This document shows positions 1 through 9,801 of a stretch of DNA of 64,000 bases, piece after piece. The position numbers were made by a program, and so were the translations under genes. The DNA lies in the NCBI GenBank assembly GCA_020636475.1, contig JACJXU010000010.1:1-64000 (forward strand), in the 5' to 3' direction. This DNA comes from Chitinophagales bacterium. GTDB lineage: Bacteria > Bacteroidota > Bacteroidia > Chitinophagales > UBA2359. Under the pieces are notes generated by a model. That model made no database searches, was not told the origin of the DNA, and worked only from the letters and a program-made list of their open reading frames with translations. Positions within the stretch are counted from its first letter, which is position 1; every line of letters begins with the position of its first letter.

Positions 1-6
1 GTGCGG

Positions 7-186
7 TTAAGTCTTTTTCTTTTCTTTTTTCTCCCCTCTTTTTACTACTACTTTAAAAACATCTATTTCGCCAATTTTAAATGGGAATGTTTTAGCCTTG
101 TAAGTATGGTAGCTTACTTTCAAATCATTGCATAAGGTCTTTAAGTTGCCGTATGCTTCGGGTGGGTATGTATTGTATATTATCAT
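7..186 (-). CDS. Small hypothetical protein, third gene of a reverse-strand trio
   Basis: This is a 59-residue reading frame that begins MIIYNTYPPEAYGN and ends in a very basic lysine-rich tail. Its ATG overlaps the TGA stop of the upstream 57-residue gene (ATGA), so the two are probably translationally coupled. I recognise no domain. Tight overlap of three tiny frames on the reverse strand is typical of phage or plasmid accessory genes, but that is inference. The orientation is opposite to almost every other gene in the array. Confidence 0.5.
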   Translation of the reverse strand: MIIYNTYPPEAYGNLKTLCNDLKVSYHTYKAKTFPFKIGEIDVFKVVVKRGEKKEKKKT

Positions 187-356
187 TTTATTTGCTTTAC
201 TGTTTCTGGTTTACACTCAATCCATCGTCCCATTGCTTTTTTATCTCGCTCTTTTTTTAGAAATATCCTAATACCTCCTGGCTTTTTACCTTGCAAAATT
301 GAATTACTCTCTAGTATTTCACCAGAGAGCGTTTCACCTTTAAATATTACATCCAT
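183..356 (-). CDS. Small hypothetical protein, second gene of the trio
   Basis: This 57-residue frame starts MDVIFKGETLSGEIL and ends ETVKQIK. Its ATG overlaps the TAA stop of the upstream 76-residue gene (TAATG) and its own stop overlaps the next start, so the three genes form one overlapping mini-operon. The residues are rich in lysine and charged, with no signal peptide or membrane segment. I do not recognise the family. Confidence 0.5.
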   Translation of the reverse strand: MDVIFKGETLSGEILESNSILQGKKPGGIRIFLKKERDKKAMGRWIECKPETVKQIK

Positions 357-586
357 TATGCTAATTTTAACCAGTTAATGTATTCTTGCTCTGTTAAACC
401 TTCTAAAAAGCTTTTTTGGTTTTCTAAAGCTTGTTTTCCGTCCCAATTTGTTTTTAAATTAGATGCTAAATCAAAAGCTCTTCTTACTCTTGTAGGTAGT
501 ACAGTTAATCTTCTAAATCCTAATGAGTAGTTGCTTGGTTGCTCTGCTACTTTTTTTAATGTTTTTGTTATTGTCGCTGCGTTCAT
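356..586 (-). CDS. Hypothetical protein, first gene of the trio
   Basis: The 76-residue product starts MNAATITKTLKKVAEQ and ends in a helical segment with acidic and aromatic residues (EQEYINWLKLA). No known domain is evident. It leads a three-gene overlapping reverse-strand unit that lies before the first attC-like site. It could be a small DNA-associated or antitoxin-type protein, but nothing in the sequence proves it. Confidence 0.55.
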   Translation of the reverse strand: MNAATITKTLKKVAEQPSNYSLGFRRLTVLPTRVRRAFDLASNLKTNWDGKQALENQKSFLEGLTEQEYINWLKLA

Positions 587-609
587 ATCTCTTAGTTTTA
601 ATTACAATG

Positions 610-641
610 TAAATATACGGCATATAATTATATCTACCAAA
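610..641 (-). promoter_or_regulatory. Candidate promoter for the reverse-strand trio
   Basis: Read on the minus strand there is a TTTG followed by 20 bases and TATATTTA, close to the Bacteroidota -33/-7 arrangement (TTTG, about 19-20 bases, TAnnTTTG). It sits 24 bases before the 76-residue gene. The -7 box lacks the final G, so this is only a candidate. Confidence 0.35.
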
Positions 642-762
642 TATTTTAGTAATTATTTTTAATATATTTCTGTTTTTATTCAAAAACAGGTTGTCCAACG
701 CACAAAAAGAAAAGAAAAAGGTTCGGTGCTTCGTTCGGGCTTTAGTGGGTTAAATAAGCACC

Positions 763-861
763 AGTTTATAACACGGTGTCATAAAACATGGCGGTTGAAA
801 GGTCGGTGCATTGTTCGGGCGTTCTACTCCGCCACGTTTCATACACCAGGCTCGTTATGCC
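763..861 (+). other. attC-like recombination site 1
   Basis: The left part TATAACACGGTGT and the right part ACACCAGGCTCGTTATG enclose a further pair CATGGCGG / CCGCCACG, giving a folded site with AAC (770-772) and GTT (854-856) cores. It closes the cassette with the reverse-strand trio and opens the metal-efflux cassette, whose first bases TTATGCCC match the complement of the box at 9804-9811. Confidence 0.7.
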
Positions 862-1066
862 CAATGCCAAGAGACACCCTACCAACTTTGACAGTCTGAC
901 TGTAAATGACAGAAAAGCCAACGCTTCGTAAAATTAAAAGAGGTGCAAGCCAACACACAAAGCCTAGGCTTTTACACCACATTTAATTTTACCCAATGCG
1001 CCCAAGCCCACCCACCGCCCAAATTTAAAACGATATTTTTTCAACAGATTTCTTATCTTTGCCCCA
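862..1066. other. Non-coding 5' flank of the metal-efflux cassette
   Basis: I see no gene here. The stretch holds phrases such as AAGCCAACACACAAAG that recur beside other large cassettes (9715-9760, 40960-40975, 56665-56680). It may be a fossil junction between the cassette backbone and a large inserted operon. Confidence 0.35.
1054..1061 (+). promoter_or_regulatory. Candidate -7 box of the metal operon
   Basis: TATCTTTG fits the Bacteroidota -7 consensus TAnnTTTG. It lies only five bases before the ATG at 1067, so a transcript from it would be almost leaderless unless translation starts at the ATG at 1088. No clear -33 TTG is seen at the usual distance. Confidence 0.3.
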
Positions 1067-1399
1067 ATGAAACTTTTTGCATTCTTTATGGCTATCTACA
1101 TTTTGGTACTCAGTGCAGTACCTTGTAGCGATGTGCATAATGATTGCAATGATAATAACACAAAAACAGAACTTACCCAAAACCACGACCACCAGCAAGA
1201 CCAAGACGACAATTGCACCCCTTTTTGCACCTGTGCTTGTTGTAGTGCTTCGGTTATTGCAGTAGATTTTGCACCTTTTAAGTTAAAAAACCCTACGGTT
1301 TTTCATATCTCTGAGAAAGTAAGTCTTCGTAACTTTACTTTCATATCCAATTTCTTTGGCTCTATTTGGCAACCCCCAAAAATATCGTTTAATTGTTAG
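1067..1399 (+). CDS. Small exported Cys/His-rich protein, DUF6660-like
   Basis: The 110-residue product has an N-terminal hydrophobic signal (LFAFFMAIYILVLSAVP) followed by a mature part rich in Cys, His and Asp, including the cluster CTPFCTCACC near residues 50-60. This layout matches short periplasmic proteins that stand before CzcA-type operons in Bacteroidota (DUF6660). A role in binding or sensing periplasmic metal is inferred from those residues and from the RND pump, fusion protein and P-type ATPase downstream. The family assignment is from memory. Confidence 0.65.
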   Translation: MKLFAFFMAIYILVLSAVPCSDVHNDCNDNNTKTELTQNHDHQQDQDDNCTPFCTCACCSASVIAVDFAPFKLKNPTVFHISEKVSLRNFTFISNFFGSIWQPPKISFNC

Positions 1400-1553
1400 T
1401 GATTAACGATTAAGACATTCCATTAATCTTCACATTTTTTTGCTCATTTGCATTTAGCAAATGGTATCGTTAATCATTATTGTTTACTCATTATGGTATA
1501 ATGGCATTTGGGTCATTAATCATTCACAATTAATCATTAATAATTAAATAAAA
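1400..1553. repeat. TTAATCATT-rich spacer before czcA
   Basis: The 154-base gap carries several near copies of TTAATCATT or GATTAACGATTAA within about 110 bases. They could be a regulatory repeat array or simple A/T-rich drift. No gene is seen. It directly precedes the GTG start of the pump gene. Confidence 0.35.
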
Positions 1554-4500
1554 GTGTTAGATAAAATAATAAAATTCAGTATAAAAAACAAAATTGTCAT
1601 TGGTATAATGACTTTTTTACTCATTCTTTGGGGTGTTTGGAGTGCTACAAAACTACCCATAGATGCCGTACCCGATATTACCAATAATCAGGTACAAATA
1701 TTTACCACTTGTCCCACTTTAGCAGGGCAAGAAGTAGAGCAGTTGGTTACTTTCCCTATTGAGCAGAGTATAGCCAACATTCCCAACATTGAAGAAGTGC
1801 GTAGTATTTCTCGTTTTGGCTTATCGGTCATTACCGTAGTATTTAAGGACGAAGTAGATATATACTTTGCAAGACAACTCATAAACGAAAAAATAAAAGA
1901 AGCCGAAGAAAAAATCCCTAAAGGAATAGGTACACCAGAGCTTGCACCAGTAAGTACAGGACTTGGCGAAGTGTATCAATACATTATACACCCCAAAAAA
2001 GGCAGTGAGCATAAATACAATGCCAAAGATTTGCGTACTATGCAAGATTGGATCGTAGCAAGACAACTCAATGGCACACCCGGCATTGCCGAGGTCAATA
2101 GTTTTGGTGGCGAACTTAAACAATACGAAGTATCAGTAAATCCCAATCGCCTTAAAGCAATGGGTGTAAGTATTCCAGATATTTTTAACGCCTTAGAAAA
2201 AAACAATCAAAACACAGGCGGTGCATACATAGACAAAAAGCCAAATGCCTATTTTATTCGAGGCATTGGTTTGGTTACTTCAATAGAAGATGTACAAAAC
2301 ATTGCTGTTAAAAATACAGGTGCAGTACCCATATTTATTAAAGATATTGCCGAAGTTCGTTTTGGAAACGCTGTACGCTATGGAGCATTAACCTTTAATG
2401 GCGAAGTAGATGCAGTAGGTGGCGTAGTAATGATGCTAAAAGGCGAAAACAGTAATGAAGTTGTAAATAGAATAAAAGAGAAATTACCTACTATTCAAAA
2501 ATCACTACCTGACGATATTGTAATAGAACCTTATTTAGATAGAACAGATTTAGTAAAAAGAGCCATAAGCACAGTAGAAAAAAATTTAATTGAAGGTGCT
2601 TTAATCGTCATATTTGTTTTAGTCCTTTTCTTAGGCAATTTCAGAGCAGGGCTTATTGTTGCTTCAGCCATTCCTTTGTCTATGCTTTTTGCATTGGGCT
2701 TAATGAATGTATTTGGTGTAAGTGCTAACCTAATGAGTTTGGGTGCTATTGATTTTGGTTTAATAGTAGATGGAGCAGTTATTATTGTAGAAGCCACACT
2801 ACACCATTTAGGTTTGAGAAAATCAATAAACAAACTAACTCAGACTGAAATGGACGAAGAAGTATTTGTATCAGCTTCCAAAATTCGTAGCAGTGCAGCC
2901 TTTGGCGAAATCATTATTTTAATAGTTTATATACCCATATTGTCTTTAATAGGCATTGAAGGTAAGATGTTTCGCCCTATGGCTCAAACTGTTGGCTTTG
3001 CCATTTTGGGAGCATTAATATTATCTCTTACTTATATTCCTATGATGTGTGCCTTATTCTTACCAAAATTAATAAGCCATAAAAAGAACTTTAGTGATAA
3101 AATGATGGATTTCTTTCAAAGAATTTACCAACCATTATTACAAAAAGCCATACAAATAAAATATTGGTTAGTAGGTTGTACAGTTGCATTATTCGTAGTA
3201 TCATTAATTGTGTTCAGCCGAATGGGGGGTGAATTTATTCCTACACTTGCCGAAGGCGATTTTGCTTTTCATTGCATATTACCACAAGGTAGTTCGTTGA
3301 GCCAAAGTATAGAAACTTCAATGCAGGCTTCACGAATTATAAAACAGTTTGATGAAGTAAAAATGGTAGTGGGCAAAACAGGTAGTGCCGAAGTACCTAC
3401 CGACCCTATGCCACCAGAAGCAACCGATATGATGATAATTCTAAAACCACAAAACGAATGGAAAAATGATAAATCGTATAATGAGTTGGCAGATGAAATT
3501 ATGGAAAAATTAGAAGCCATACCAGGAATATTTTTTGAAAAAAATCAACCCATTCAAATGCGTTTTAATGAACTAATGACAGGCATTCGCCAAGATGTAG
3601 CCGTAAAAATATTTGGAGAAAATATGGACACCCTATCAAGCTATGCCAATAAGGTAAACAATGTTATTCAATCGGTACAAGGAGCTACAGCACCACAAGT
3701 AGAAAGAGTAAGTGGTTTACCACAGATCAATATTGAATACGACAGATTGCGATTAGCCAACTACGGCTTAACAGTAGAAGATATAAACGATATTGTTAGT
3801 ACGGCCTTTGCAGGTAAAAGCACAGGTGTTGTTTTTGAAAACGAAAGGAAATTTGATTTAGTAGTACGCTTAGATAGTACCTACAGAAGCAGTATTGAAG
3901 ATGTAAATAATCTGATGATACCAACCAATACAGGCAATCAAATACCACTTTCACAAGTAGCCAATATCAATTTCAAAGTAGGGCCAGCACAAATAAGCCG
4001 AGAAGCAGGTAAGCGTAGAATTGTAGTAGGCTTTAATGTAAAAGACAGAGATGTACAAAGTGTTGTTACTGAAATACAACAAAAATTAAGCACACAAATA
4101 CAACTACCTTCAGGTTATTATTTTACTTATGGGGGCACTTTTGAAAACCTACAAAAAGCCAGTAAACGATTAATGATAGCCGTTCCTATTTCACTATTAT
4201 TAATTTTTATGTTGCTCTATTTTACTTTCCGTAGTTTCAAACAAGCCAGTTTAATTTTCACAGCTATACCAATGAGTGCCATAGGTGGTGTATTTGCCTT
4301 ATTACTTCGTGGTATGCCGTTTAGCATAAGTGCAGGTATTGGTTTTATAGCTTTATTTGGTGTAGCAGTGTTAAATGGAATAGTATTAGTAGGCACTTTT
4401 AATCAATTAGAAAAAGAAGGATGGACAGATATAATAAAGAGAGTGATAGAAGGCACAAAAATTAGGTTGCGACCCGTTTTGATGACAGCTACAGTAGCCA

Positions 4501-5918
4501 GTTTAGGTTTCCTTCCAATGGCATTAAGTAGTAGTGCAGGTGCAGAAGTACAAAAGCCGTTAGCCACAGTAGTAATTGGTGGACTTATAACGGCTACTTT
4601 TCTTACATTATTTGTTTTACCATTGTTATATATCATATTCAACACCAAAATTTCACTAAAGAGAAAACCAAAAATGAATAATATAACAACAGCTACTACA
4701 GTATTATTATTGATGTTTGCATTAAATACAAATGCACAAACAGTTAAGCAACTTACAATAGACGAAGCAATCAATTTAGCCATACAAAATAATCAATCTG
4801 TAAAAGCAAGTGGTATAGATATTCAAGCCACTGAGAGTTTGAAGAAAACAGCCAATGAATTACCTAAATTAGATTTTAATACACAGCTTGGGCAATACAA
4901 TAGTATTAAGTTTGACAATGCTTTTCAGCTTTCGCAAACCATTCCTTTCCCTACCTTATTTGGTGCAAAAAAAGAACTGATAAATGCTGAAGTAAAAGCA
5001 AAACAAATACAACAGCAACTGTCTATTTACGAAATCAAAAACCAGGTTCGTACTTTGTATTATCAAATAGAATATCTGCAATACAACAAACTAAAACTGC
5101 AAGGCTTAGATAGTTTATACAATGAGTTTATACGAGTTGCTAATTTGCGATACAAAACAGGTGATACCAAGAAAATTGAAATTAGCACAGCAGAAACCAA
5201 AAAAGGCGAAATCAATTTATTGGCAGAACAAAACCAAGTGTATTTGCATAATGCGTATAAAAGTTTACAAACCATATTAGGTATAAAAGATAGTATTTTA
5301 ATTCCCTCAAATAATACATATACACCTTTACAAGTAAATAGTTTAATAGATACCAATGCCATTGTAAACCACCCAATGCTACAAGCTATATATCAAAATA
5401 TGCAAATAGCAGAGCAAACCAAAAAGGTTGAAAAAGCACAGGGTTTACCAGATTTCAAAATTGGATATTCCAATCAATCTTTAATCGGTTTTCAAACGAT
5501 AAATAACGTAGATAAATACTTTGGTGCAGGTAATAGATTTAATGTAGTAAATATTGGAATTGCAATACCACTAACTTTTGGAGCTACCAAAGCCCGAATT
5601 AAGAGTTTGGAATATCAAAAACAAAGTTTACAAACACAAGCAGAGTATCAAAGTAAATTGCTCAATACACAACTTCAAAATGCCTTAGCACAATATCAGC
5701 AAGATGTACAGCAATACAATTATTACAAAACCCAAGCATTACCCAATGCAGATGATATTGTAAAAGCAGCACAATTGGGCTATCGTACAGGCGATATAAG
5801 TTATGTAGAGTATTTGTATGCTTTACAAACAGCTACCGATATTCAATTAAAATATTTGCAATCTATTCAGCAAATCAATCAAACAGTAGTAAACATAAAT
5901 TCAATAATCAATAAATAA
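1554..5918 (+). CDS. czcA: CzcA/CusA heavy-metal RND pump fused to TolC-like outer-membrane factor
   Basis: This 1454-residue protein exports heavy-metal cations from cytoplasm or periplasm using proton flow. Residues 1-1040 form an HME-RND inner-membrane pump. The proton-relay residues are visible in the fourth membrane segment as D400, D406 and E413 (DFGLIVDGAVIIVEA). At about residue 1041 a new Met, a hydrophobic signal-like stretch (VLLLMFALNTNAQ) and a TolC-like domain (LTIDEAINLAIQNN onward) begin. A pump-channel fusion of this length is common in Bacteroidota and is not an assembly fault. The start is GTG. The membrane-fusion partner follows 8 bases later. A divalent Co/Zn/Cd or Cu/Ag substrate cannot be decided from the sequence. 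Confidence 0.92.
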   Translation: MLDKIIKFSIKNKIVIGIMTFLLILWGVWSATKLPIDAVPDITNNQVQIFTTCPTLAGQEVEQLVTFPIEQSIANIPNIEEVRSISRFGLSVITVVFKDEVDIYFARQLINEKIKEAEEKIPKGIGTPELAPVSTGLGEVYQYIIHPKKGSEHKYNAKDLRTMQDWIVARQLNGTPGIAEVNSFGGELKQYEVSVNPNRLKAMGVSIPDIFNALEKNNQNTGGAYIDKKPNAYFIRGIGLVTSIEDVQNIAVKNTGAVPIFIKDIAEVRFGNAVRYGALTFNGEVDAVGGVVMMLKGENSNEVVNRIKEKLPTIQKSLPDDIVIEPYLDRTDLVKRAISTVEKNLIEGALIVIFVLVLFLGNFRAGLIVASAIPLSMLFALGLMNVFGVSANLMSLGAIDFGLIVDGAVIIVEATLHHLGLRKSINKLTQTEMDEEVFVSASKIRSSAAFGEIIILIVYIPILSLIGIEGKMFRPMAQTVGFAILGALILSLTYIPMMCALFLPKLISHKKNFSDKMMDFFQRIYQPLLQKAIQIKYWLVGCTVALFVVSLIVFSRMGGEFIPTLAEGDFAFHCILPQGSSLSQSIETSMQASRIIKQFDEVKMVVGKTGSAEVPTDPMPPEATDMMIILKPQNEWKNDKSYNELADEIMEKLEAIPGIFFEKNQPIQMRFNELMTGIRQDVAVKIFGENMDTLSSYANKVNNVIQSVQGATAPQVERVSGLPQINIEYDRLRLANYGLTVEDINDIVSTAFAGKSTGVVFENERKFDLVVRLDSTYRSSIEDVNNLMIPTNTGNQIPLSQVANINFKVGPAQISREAGKRRIVVGFNVKDRDVQSVVTEIQQKLSTQIQLPSGYYFTYGGTFENLQKASKRLMIAVPISLLLIFMLLYFTFRSFKQASLIFTAIPMSAIGGVFALLLRGMPFSISAGIGFIALFGVAVLNGIVLVGTFNQLEKEGWTDIIKRVIEGTKIRLRPVLMTATVASLGFLPMALSSSAGAEVQKPLATVVIGGLITATFLTLFVLPLLYIIFNTKISLKRKPKMNNITTATTVLLLMFALNTNAQTVKQLTIDEAINLAIQNNQSVKASGIDIQATESLKKTANELPKLDFNTQLGQYNSIKFDNAFQLSQTIPFPTLFGAKKELINAEVKAKQIQQQLSIYEIKNQVRTLYYQIEYLQYNKLKLQGLDSLYNEFIRVANLRYKTGDTKKIEISTAETKKGEINLLAEQNQVYLHNAYKSLQTILGIKDSILIPSNNTYTPLQVNSLIDTNAIVNHPMLQAIYQNMQIAEQTKKVEKAQGLPDFKIGYSNQSLIGFQTINNVDKYFGAGNRFNVVNIGIAIPLTFGATKARIKSLEYQKQSLQTQAEYQSKLLNTQLQNALAQYQQDVQQYNYYKTQALPNADDIVKAAQLGYRTGDISYVEYLYALQTATDIQLKYLQSIQQINQTVVNINSIINK

Positions 5919-5926
5919 TTCAAAAT

Positions 5927-7216
5927 ATGTCATTCAATATAAATATAAAAATAAGTGCTGTAATCATACTGTTTATGATACTCACAGCTTGCCACAACCA
6001 CAAAGAAGGCGATGGACATAACCACGGCACAACTGAAACAAAAACCGAAGCCAAAGCAGAAGAACACCACGAAGAAGTACCAGCTACAATAGCTTCTTTA
6101 ACAGATGAGCAAATAAAAACCGTAGGCATTACTTATGGCATTGTTGAAATGAAAGAACTAACAGCTACCATAAAAGCCAATGGTAACTTAAAAGTACCTA
6201 ACAATAATAAAGGCAATGTAACTTCATTGTACGGTGGTGTAGTCAAATCCTTAAATGTACAAATAGGTTCTTTTGTTCGTAAAGGTCAAGTAATAGCGAC
6301 TATTGCTAACCCTCAGTTTATACAATTGCAAGAAGAATATTTAACCATTGCCAGTAAAATTACTTTTGCAGAACAAGAATTAGCAAGACAAAAAGAACTC
6401 AACGAAGGCAATGCAGGAGCAAAGAAAAACTTACAAAGTGCCGATGCAGAACTCAAAACTCTAAGAACTCGTAGAGCTTCTTTACAACAACAAATTCAGT
6501 TAATGGGTATTAATCCTAATAATGTTTCTAATACTAATTTACAATCTGCTTTAGTGGTTACAAGTCCTATTGGCGGCACTGTAAGCAATGTATTTGCTAA
6601 AATAGGAAGCTATGTAGATGTTTCTTCGCCAGTTGCCGAAATAGTAGATAATGGATCATTGCATTTAGATTTGAATATATTTGAAAAAGATTTACCAATG
6701 CTAAGAGTTGGGCAAACCATTCATTTTACTTTAACCAACAATCCTGCTACTGAATACGATGCAGTTGTATATAGCATAGGTACAGCCTTTGAAAGCGACA
6801 GCAAAACCATACCAGTACATTGCAATGTAAAAGGGAATAAAACAGGATTGATAGATGGAATGAACATTACGGCTATAGTTAGCTTAAATAATGTAACCAC
6901 ACCAGCAGTGCCTACAGATGCTATTGTTGAAGCCGATGGTAAATTCTATATTTTTATAGTTACCAATAAAGCACCCGAAGAGCACCACAAAGAAGGCGAA
7001 GAAGGACACGACCATAGCGAAGCAGAAAAAGAAAAAGAAGCAGACCAAAAAAAACATACCAATTTTGAAAAAATAGAAGTGGTAAAAGGAGTATCTAATA
7101 TGGGCTATACTTCTGTTACATTCGTTAATGAAATACCGAAAGATGCTAAAATAGTAACCAAAGGTGCATTCTTTATCAATGCCAAATTATCTAACACAGG
7201 TGGTCACGAACATTAA
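5927..7216 (+). CDS. czcB: CzcB/CusB-type periplasmic membrane-fusion lipoprotein
   Basis: The 429-residue protein bridges the RND pump and the outer-membrane channel. It has a lipoprotein signal with the lipid-carrying Cys at residue 22 (ILTAC), a His-rich metal-binding stretch just after it, a barrel-sandwich domain with a coiled-coil hairpin (about residues 90-220), and a second His/Glu-rich loop (EEHHKEGEEGHDHSEAEKE) near residues 345-370. Such loops fit zinc, cobalt or cadmium chemistry. It lies 8 bases after the pump gene in one operon. Confidence 0.9.
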   Translation: MSFNINIKISAVIILFMILTACHNHKEGDGHNHGTTETKTEAKAEEHHEEVPATIASLTDEQIKTVGITYGIVEMKELTATIKANGNLKVPNNNKGNVTSLYGGVVKSLNVQIGSFVRKGQVIATIANPQFIQLQEEYLTIASKITFAEQELARQKELNEGNAGAKKNLQSADAELKTLRTRRASLQQQIQLMGINPNNVSNTNLQSALVVTSPIGGTVSNVFAKIGSYVDVSSPVAEIVDNGSLHLDLNIFEKDLPMLRVGQTIHFTLTNNPATEYDAVVYSIGTAFESDSKTIPVHCNVKGNKTGLIDGMNITAIVSLNNVTTPAVPTDAIVEADGKFYIFIVTNKAPEEHHKEGEEGHDHSEAEKEKEADQKKHTNFEKIEVVKGVSNMGYTSVTFVNEIPKDAKIVTKGAFFINAKLSNTGGHEH

Positions 7217-7241
7217 TTTTAACACTAAAAAAGTTTAGACA

Positions 7242-7607
7242 ATGAAATTGTATTTTAATATCCCAGAATCACTTTACCCTTTCTATAACTTAGAATTGGA
7301 AAAGGCAACAGAATTATTGAAAGAAAATAAGTTGCAAGAATGTTGGCGACATTATGAAAGAGCTCATATACTTGGGCAACGCTATCCATTGCAACACTCT
7401 TATGTCCATTGGCAGATGCTAAAGTTTGGAATAAAAATTAAAAGTACCAAAGAAGTATTTGGACAAATTACAAGATTAGTTTTTGGTGGAGTAAAATCTT
7501 TTGTAGGCACAGTTCCAATAGGCAATACAGGCGGTGCAAATGTACCACCATTAAAAACAATGGAAATACCAGACGATTTACAAGATATTATAAATAAAAA
7601 CTCATAA
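7242..7607 (+). CDS. DUF3703 family protein
   Basis: The 121-residue protein matches the small DUF3703 family that often accompanies heavy-metal efflux genes. It contains the phrase ECWRHYERAHILGQRYPLQH, with several His residues, and a later VHWQMLKFG. There is no signal peptide, so it is likely cytoplasmic. Its biochemical role is not known. The location between the fusion protein and the P-type ATPase supports a part in metal handling. Confidence 0.75.
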   Translation: MKLYFNIPESLYPFYNLELEKATELLKENKLQECWRHYERAHILGQRYPLQHSYVHWQMLKFGIKIKSTKEVFGQITRLVFGGVKSFVGTVPIGNTGGANVPPLKTMEIPDDLQDIINKNS

Positions 7608-7609
7608 TT

Positions 7610-9658
7610 ATGCAACACATTCATATATACGATGCACAAGGCAAACAACTTTGTTGCACACAAGAGGAAAAAATTAATCATATTGCTAATAAGCAATTAA
7701 AAAAAGAACATAAAGAAGTTGGTTGTTGTGCCACAGACGATCCCAAACACAGCGTACATTCAGACAATGATGGACACAACCATTCAAGTGGTAGTGATAG
7801 CACTTTCAAAATGTTTTTACCAGCTATTATAAGTTTAGTTTTATTACTTATAGCCATTGCTTTTGATAATTGGTTTCCTCAAACTTGGTTCACAGGTTGG
7901 GTTCGTATTATTTGGTATGTAGTAGCGTATGCACCAGTTGGCTTACCGGTATTGAAAGAAGCAATTCAAAACATAGGCAAAGGAGAAATATTTTCAGAAT
8001 TTTTATTAATGAGCATTGCTACTATTGGAGCATTTGCCATAGGCGAATACCCAGAAGCAGTTGCTGTGATGTTGTTCTATGCAGTAGGCGAAGTATTTCA
8101 AACCTTAGCAGTAAAAAGAGCCAAAGCCAATATCAAAACTTTGCTTGACCAAAGACCTGATGAAGTAACCATTTTAGAAAACAATCAACCAACAATAGTA
8201 AAAGCTGAAGCCGTACAAATAGGTAATATTATTCAACTAAAAGCAGGAGAAAAATTAGGTTTGGATGGAGAGCTTTTAAGTGATACTGCTTCATTCAACA
8301 CTTCGGCTCTAACAGGCGAAAGCAAACCCGATACTAAAGCAAAAGGCGAAACGGTATTAGCAGGAATGATAAACCTAAACACAGTAGCACAAGTAAAAGT
8401 TACTACTGCTTACACCGATAGTAAACTATCTAAAATTTTAGAATTAGTGCAAAATGCCACAGCACAAAAAGCACCAACCGAATTATTTATTAGAAAATTT
8501 GCAAAAATATATACGCCAATAGTTGTACTTCTTGCTGTGCTAATTACAACACTTCCTTACTTCTTTGTAGAAAATTATGTATTCAGTCAATGGTTGTATA
8601 GAGCTTTGGTTTTTTTGGTTATTTCTTGCCCTTGTGCATTAGTAATTAGTATTCCTTTAGGTTATTTTGGTGGCATTGGTGCAGCTTCTAAAAACGGAAT
8701 TTTGTTTAAAGGCAGTAACTTTTTAGACATTATTGCAAACATTAAAAATGTAGTAATGGACAAAACAGGGACAATGACAGAAGGTGTTTTCAAGGTTCAA
8801 GAAGTAATATTAAAACCAGAATTTAATAAAGATGAAATACTGCAAATGGTAAATGCTTTAGAAAGCCAAAGTACACACCCAGTTGCTACTGCTATTCATA
8901 ACTATGTAGGCAATGTAGATAGCACTATCAAATTAGAAAATGTAGAAGAAATATCAGGACACGGATTAAAAGCAAATGTAAACGAGAAACAATTATTAGT
9001 AGGCAATTTCAAGCTAATGGATAAATTCAATATTGCTTATGATATTGATCCAACAACCATAGTTTACACATTAATTGCCATTGCTTACGATGAAAAATTT
9101 ATAGGCTATCTTACCATTGCTGATAGTATCAAAGAAGATGCACAGCTTACCATAGATAAACTCAAAGCATTGAATGTAAAAACAACAATGCTTAGTGGCG
9201 ACAAATCTACAGTTGTAAAATTTGTAGCTGATAAATTGGGTATTATAAATTCCTTTGGTGATTTATTGCCAGAAGATAAAGTCAATAAAGTCAAAGAAAT
9301 TAAGGCCAAAAACGAAACAGTTTGTTTTGTAGGAGATGGTGTAAACGATGCCCCTGTAGTAGCATTAAGTGATGTAGGTATAGCAATGGGTGGTTTAGGT
9401 AGCGATGCAACCATAGAAACAGCCGATGTAGTCATACAAGACGATATGCCAAGTAAAATACCAATGGCAATAAACATAGGCAAACAAACTAAAAAAATTG
9501 TATGGCAAAATATCATTTTAGCATTTACGGTAAAAGCAGTTGTTCTAATACTTGGAGCAGGTGGTTTAGCTACGATGTGGGAAGCAGTATTTGCAGATGT
9601 AGGTGTTGCATTATTAGCAATCTTAAATGCAGTGAGAATACAAAGAATGAAATTTTAA
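7610..9658 (+). CDS. zntA: Heavy-metal P-type ATPase (Zn/Cd/Co type)
   Basis: The 682-residue ATPase moves soft or transition metal ions across the inner membrane using ATP. The N-terminus is short with CC pairs and a His-rich segment (DGHNHSSGSD) in place of a normal HMA domain. The transport motif is CPC at 340-342, the phosphorylated Asp is in DKTGT at 384, an STHPVATAI HP motif follows, and GDGVND is at 575-580. Membrane helices surround these as in the P1B class. The start is 2 bases after the DUF3703 stop, so it is the last gene of the operon. The gene symbol reflects class only; CadA would be as good. Confidence 0.88.
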   Translation: MQHIHIYDAQGKQLCCTQEEKINHIANKQLKKEHKEVGCCATDDPKHSVHSDNDGHNHSSGSDSTFKMFLPAIISLVLLLIAIAFDNWFPQTWFTGWVRIIWYVVAYAPVGLPVLKEAIQNIGKGEIFSEFLLMSIATIGAFAIGEYPEAVAVMLFYAVGEVFQTLAVKRAKANIKTLLDQRPDEVTILENNQPTIVKAEAVQIGNIIQLKAGEKLGLDGELLSDTASFNTSALTGESKPDTKAKGETVLAGMINLNTVAQVKVTTAYTDSKLSKILELVQNATAQKAPTELFIRKFAKIYTPIVVLLAVLITTLPYFFVENYVFSQWLYRALVFLVISCPCALVISIPLGYFGGIGAASKNGILFKGSNFLDIIANIKNVVMDKTGTMTEGVFKVQEVILKPEFNKDEILQMVNALESQSTHPVATAIHNYVGNVDSTIKLENVEEISGHGLKANVNEKQLLVGNFKLMDKFNIAYDIDPTTIVYTLIAIAYDEKFIGYLTIADSIKEDAQLTIDKLKALNVKTTMLSGDKSTVVKFVADKLGIINSFGDLLPEDKVNKVKEIKAKNETVCFVGDGVNDAPVVALSDVGIAMGGLGSDATIETADVVIQDDMPSKIPMAINIGKQTKKIVWQNIILAFTVKAVVLILGAGGLATMWEAVFADVGVALLAILNAVRIQRMKF

Positions 9659-9801
9659 TCCCCCCAAGCCAACACATTTACAAGCACATTTGCATTTTTT
9701 ACCACCGCCCCAAGCCAACACAAAAACTGCAAAAGAGCTTGTAAGCCAACGCACAAAGACACTACAAAAAACTAACGAAATGAACAGACGAGAAAAGGCA
9801 C
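9659..9801. other. Non-coding 3' flank of the metal-efflux cassette
   Basis: This stretch has no convincing gene. It contains AGAGCTTGTAAGCCAACG, which resembles AGAGCTTGCAAAGCC at 20174 and 40960 in the tails of the other two multi-kilobase cassettes. The shared flank suggests a common route by which large operons entered cassettes. Confidence 0.45.

Noticed and set aside
1554..5918. Frameshift or assembly fusion between pump and TolC-like channel
   Set aside because: Pump-channel fusions of this length are normal in Bacteroidota and the join is in frame with a linker.
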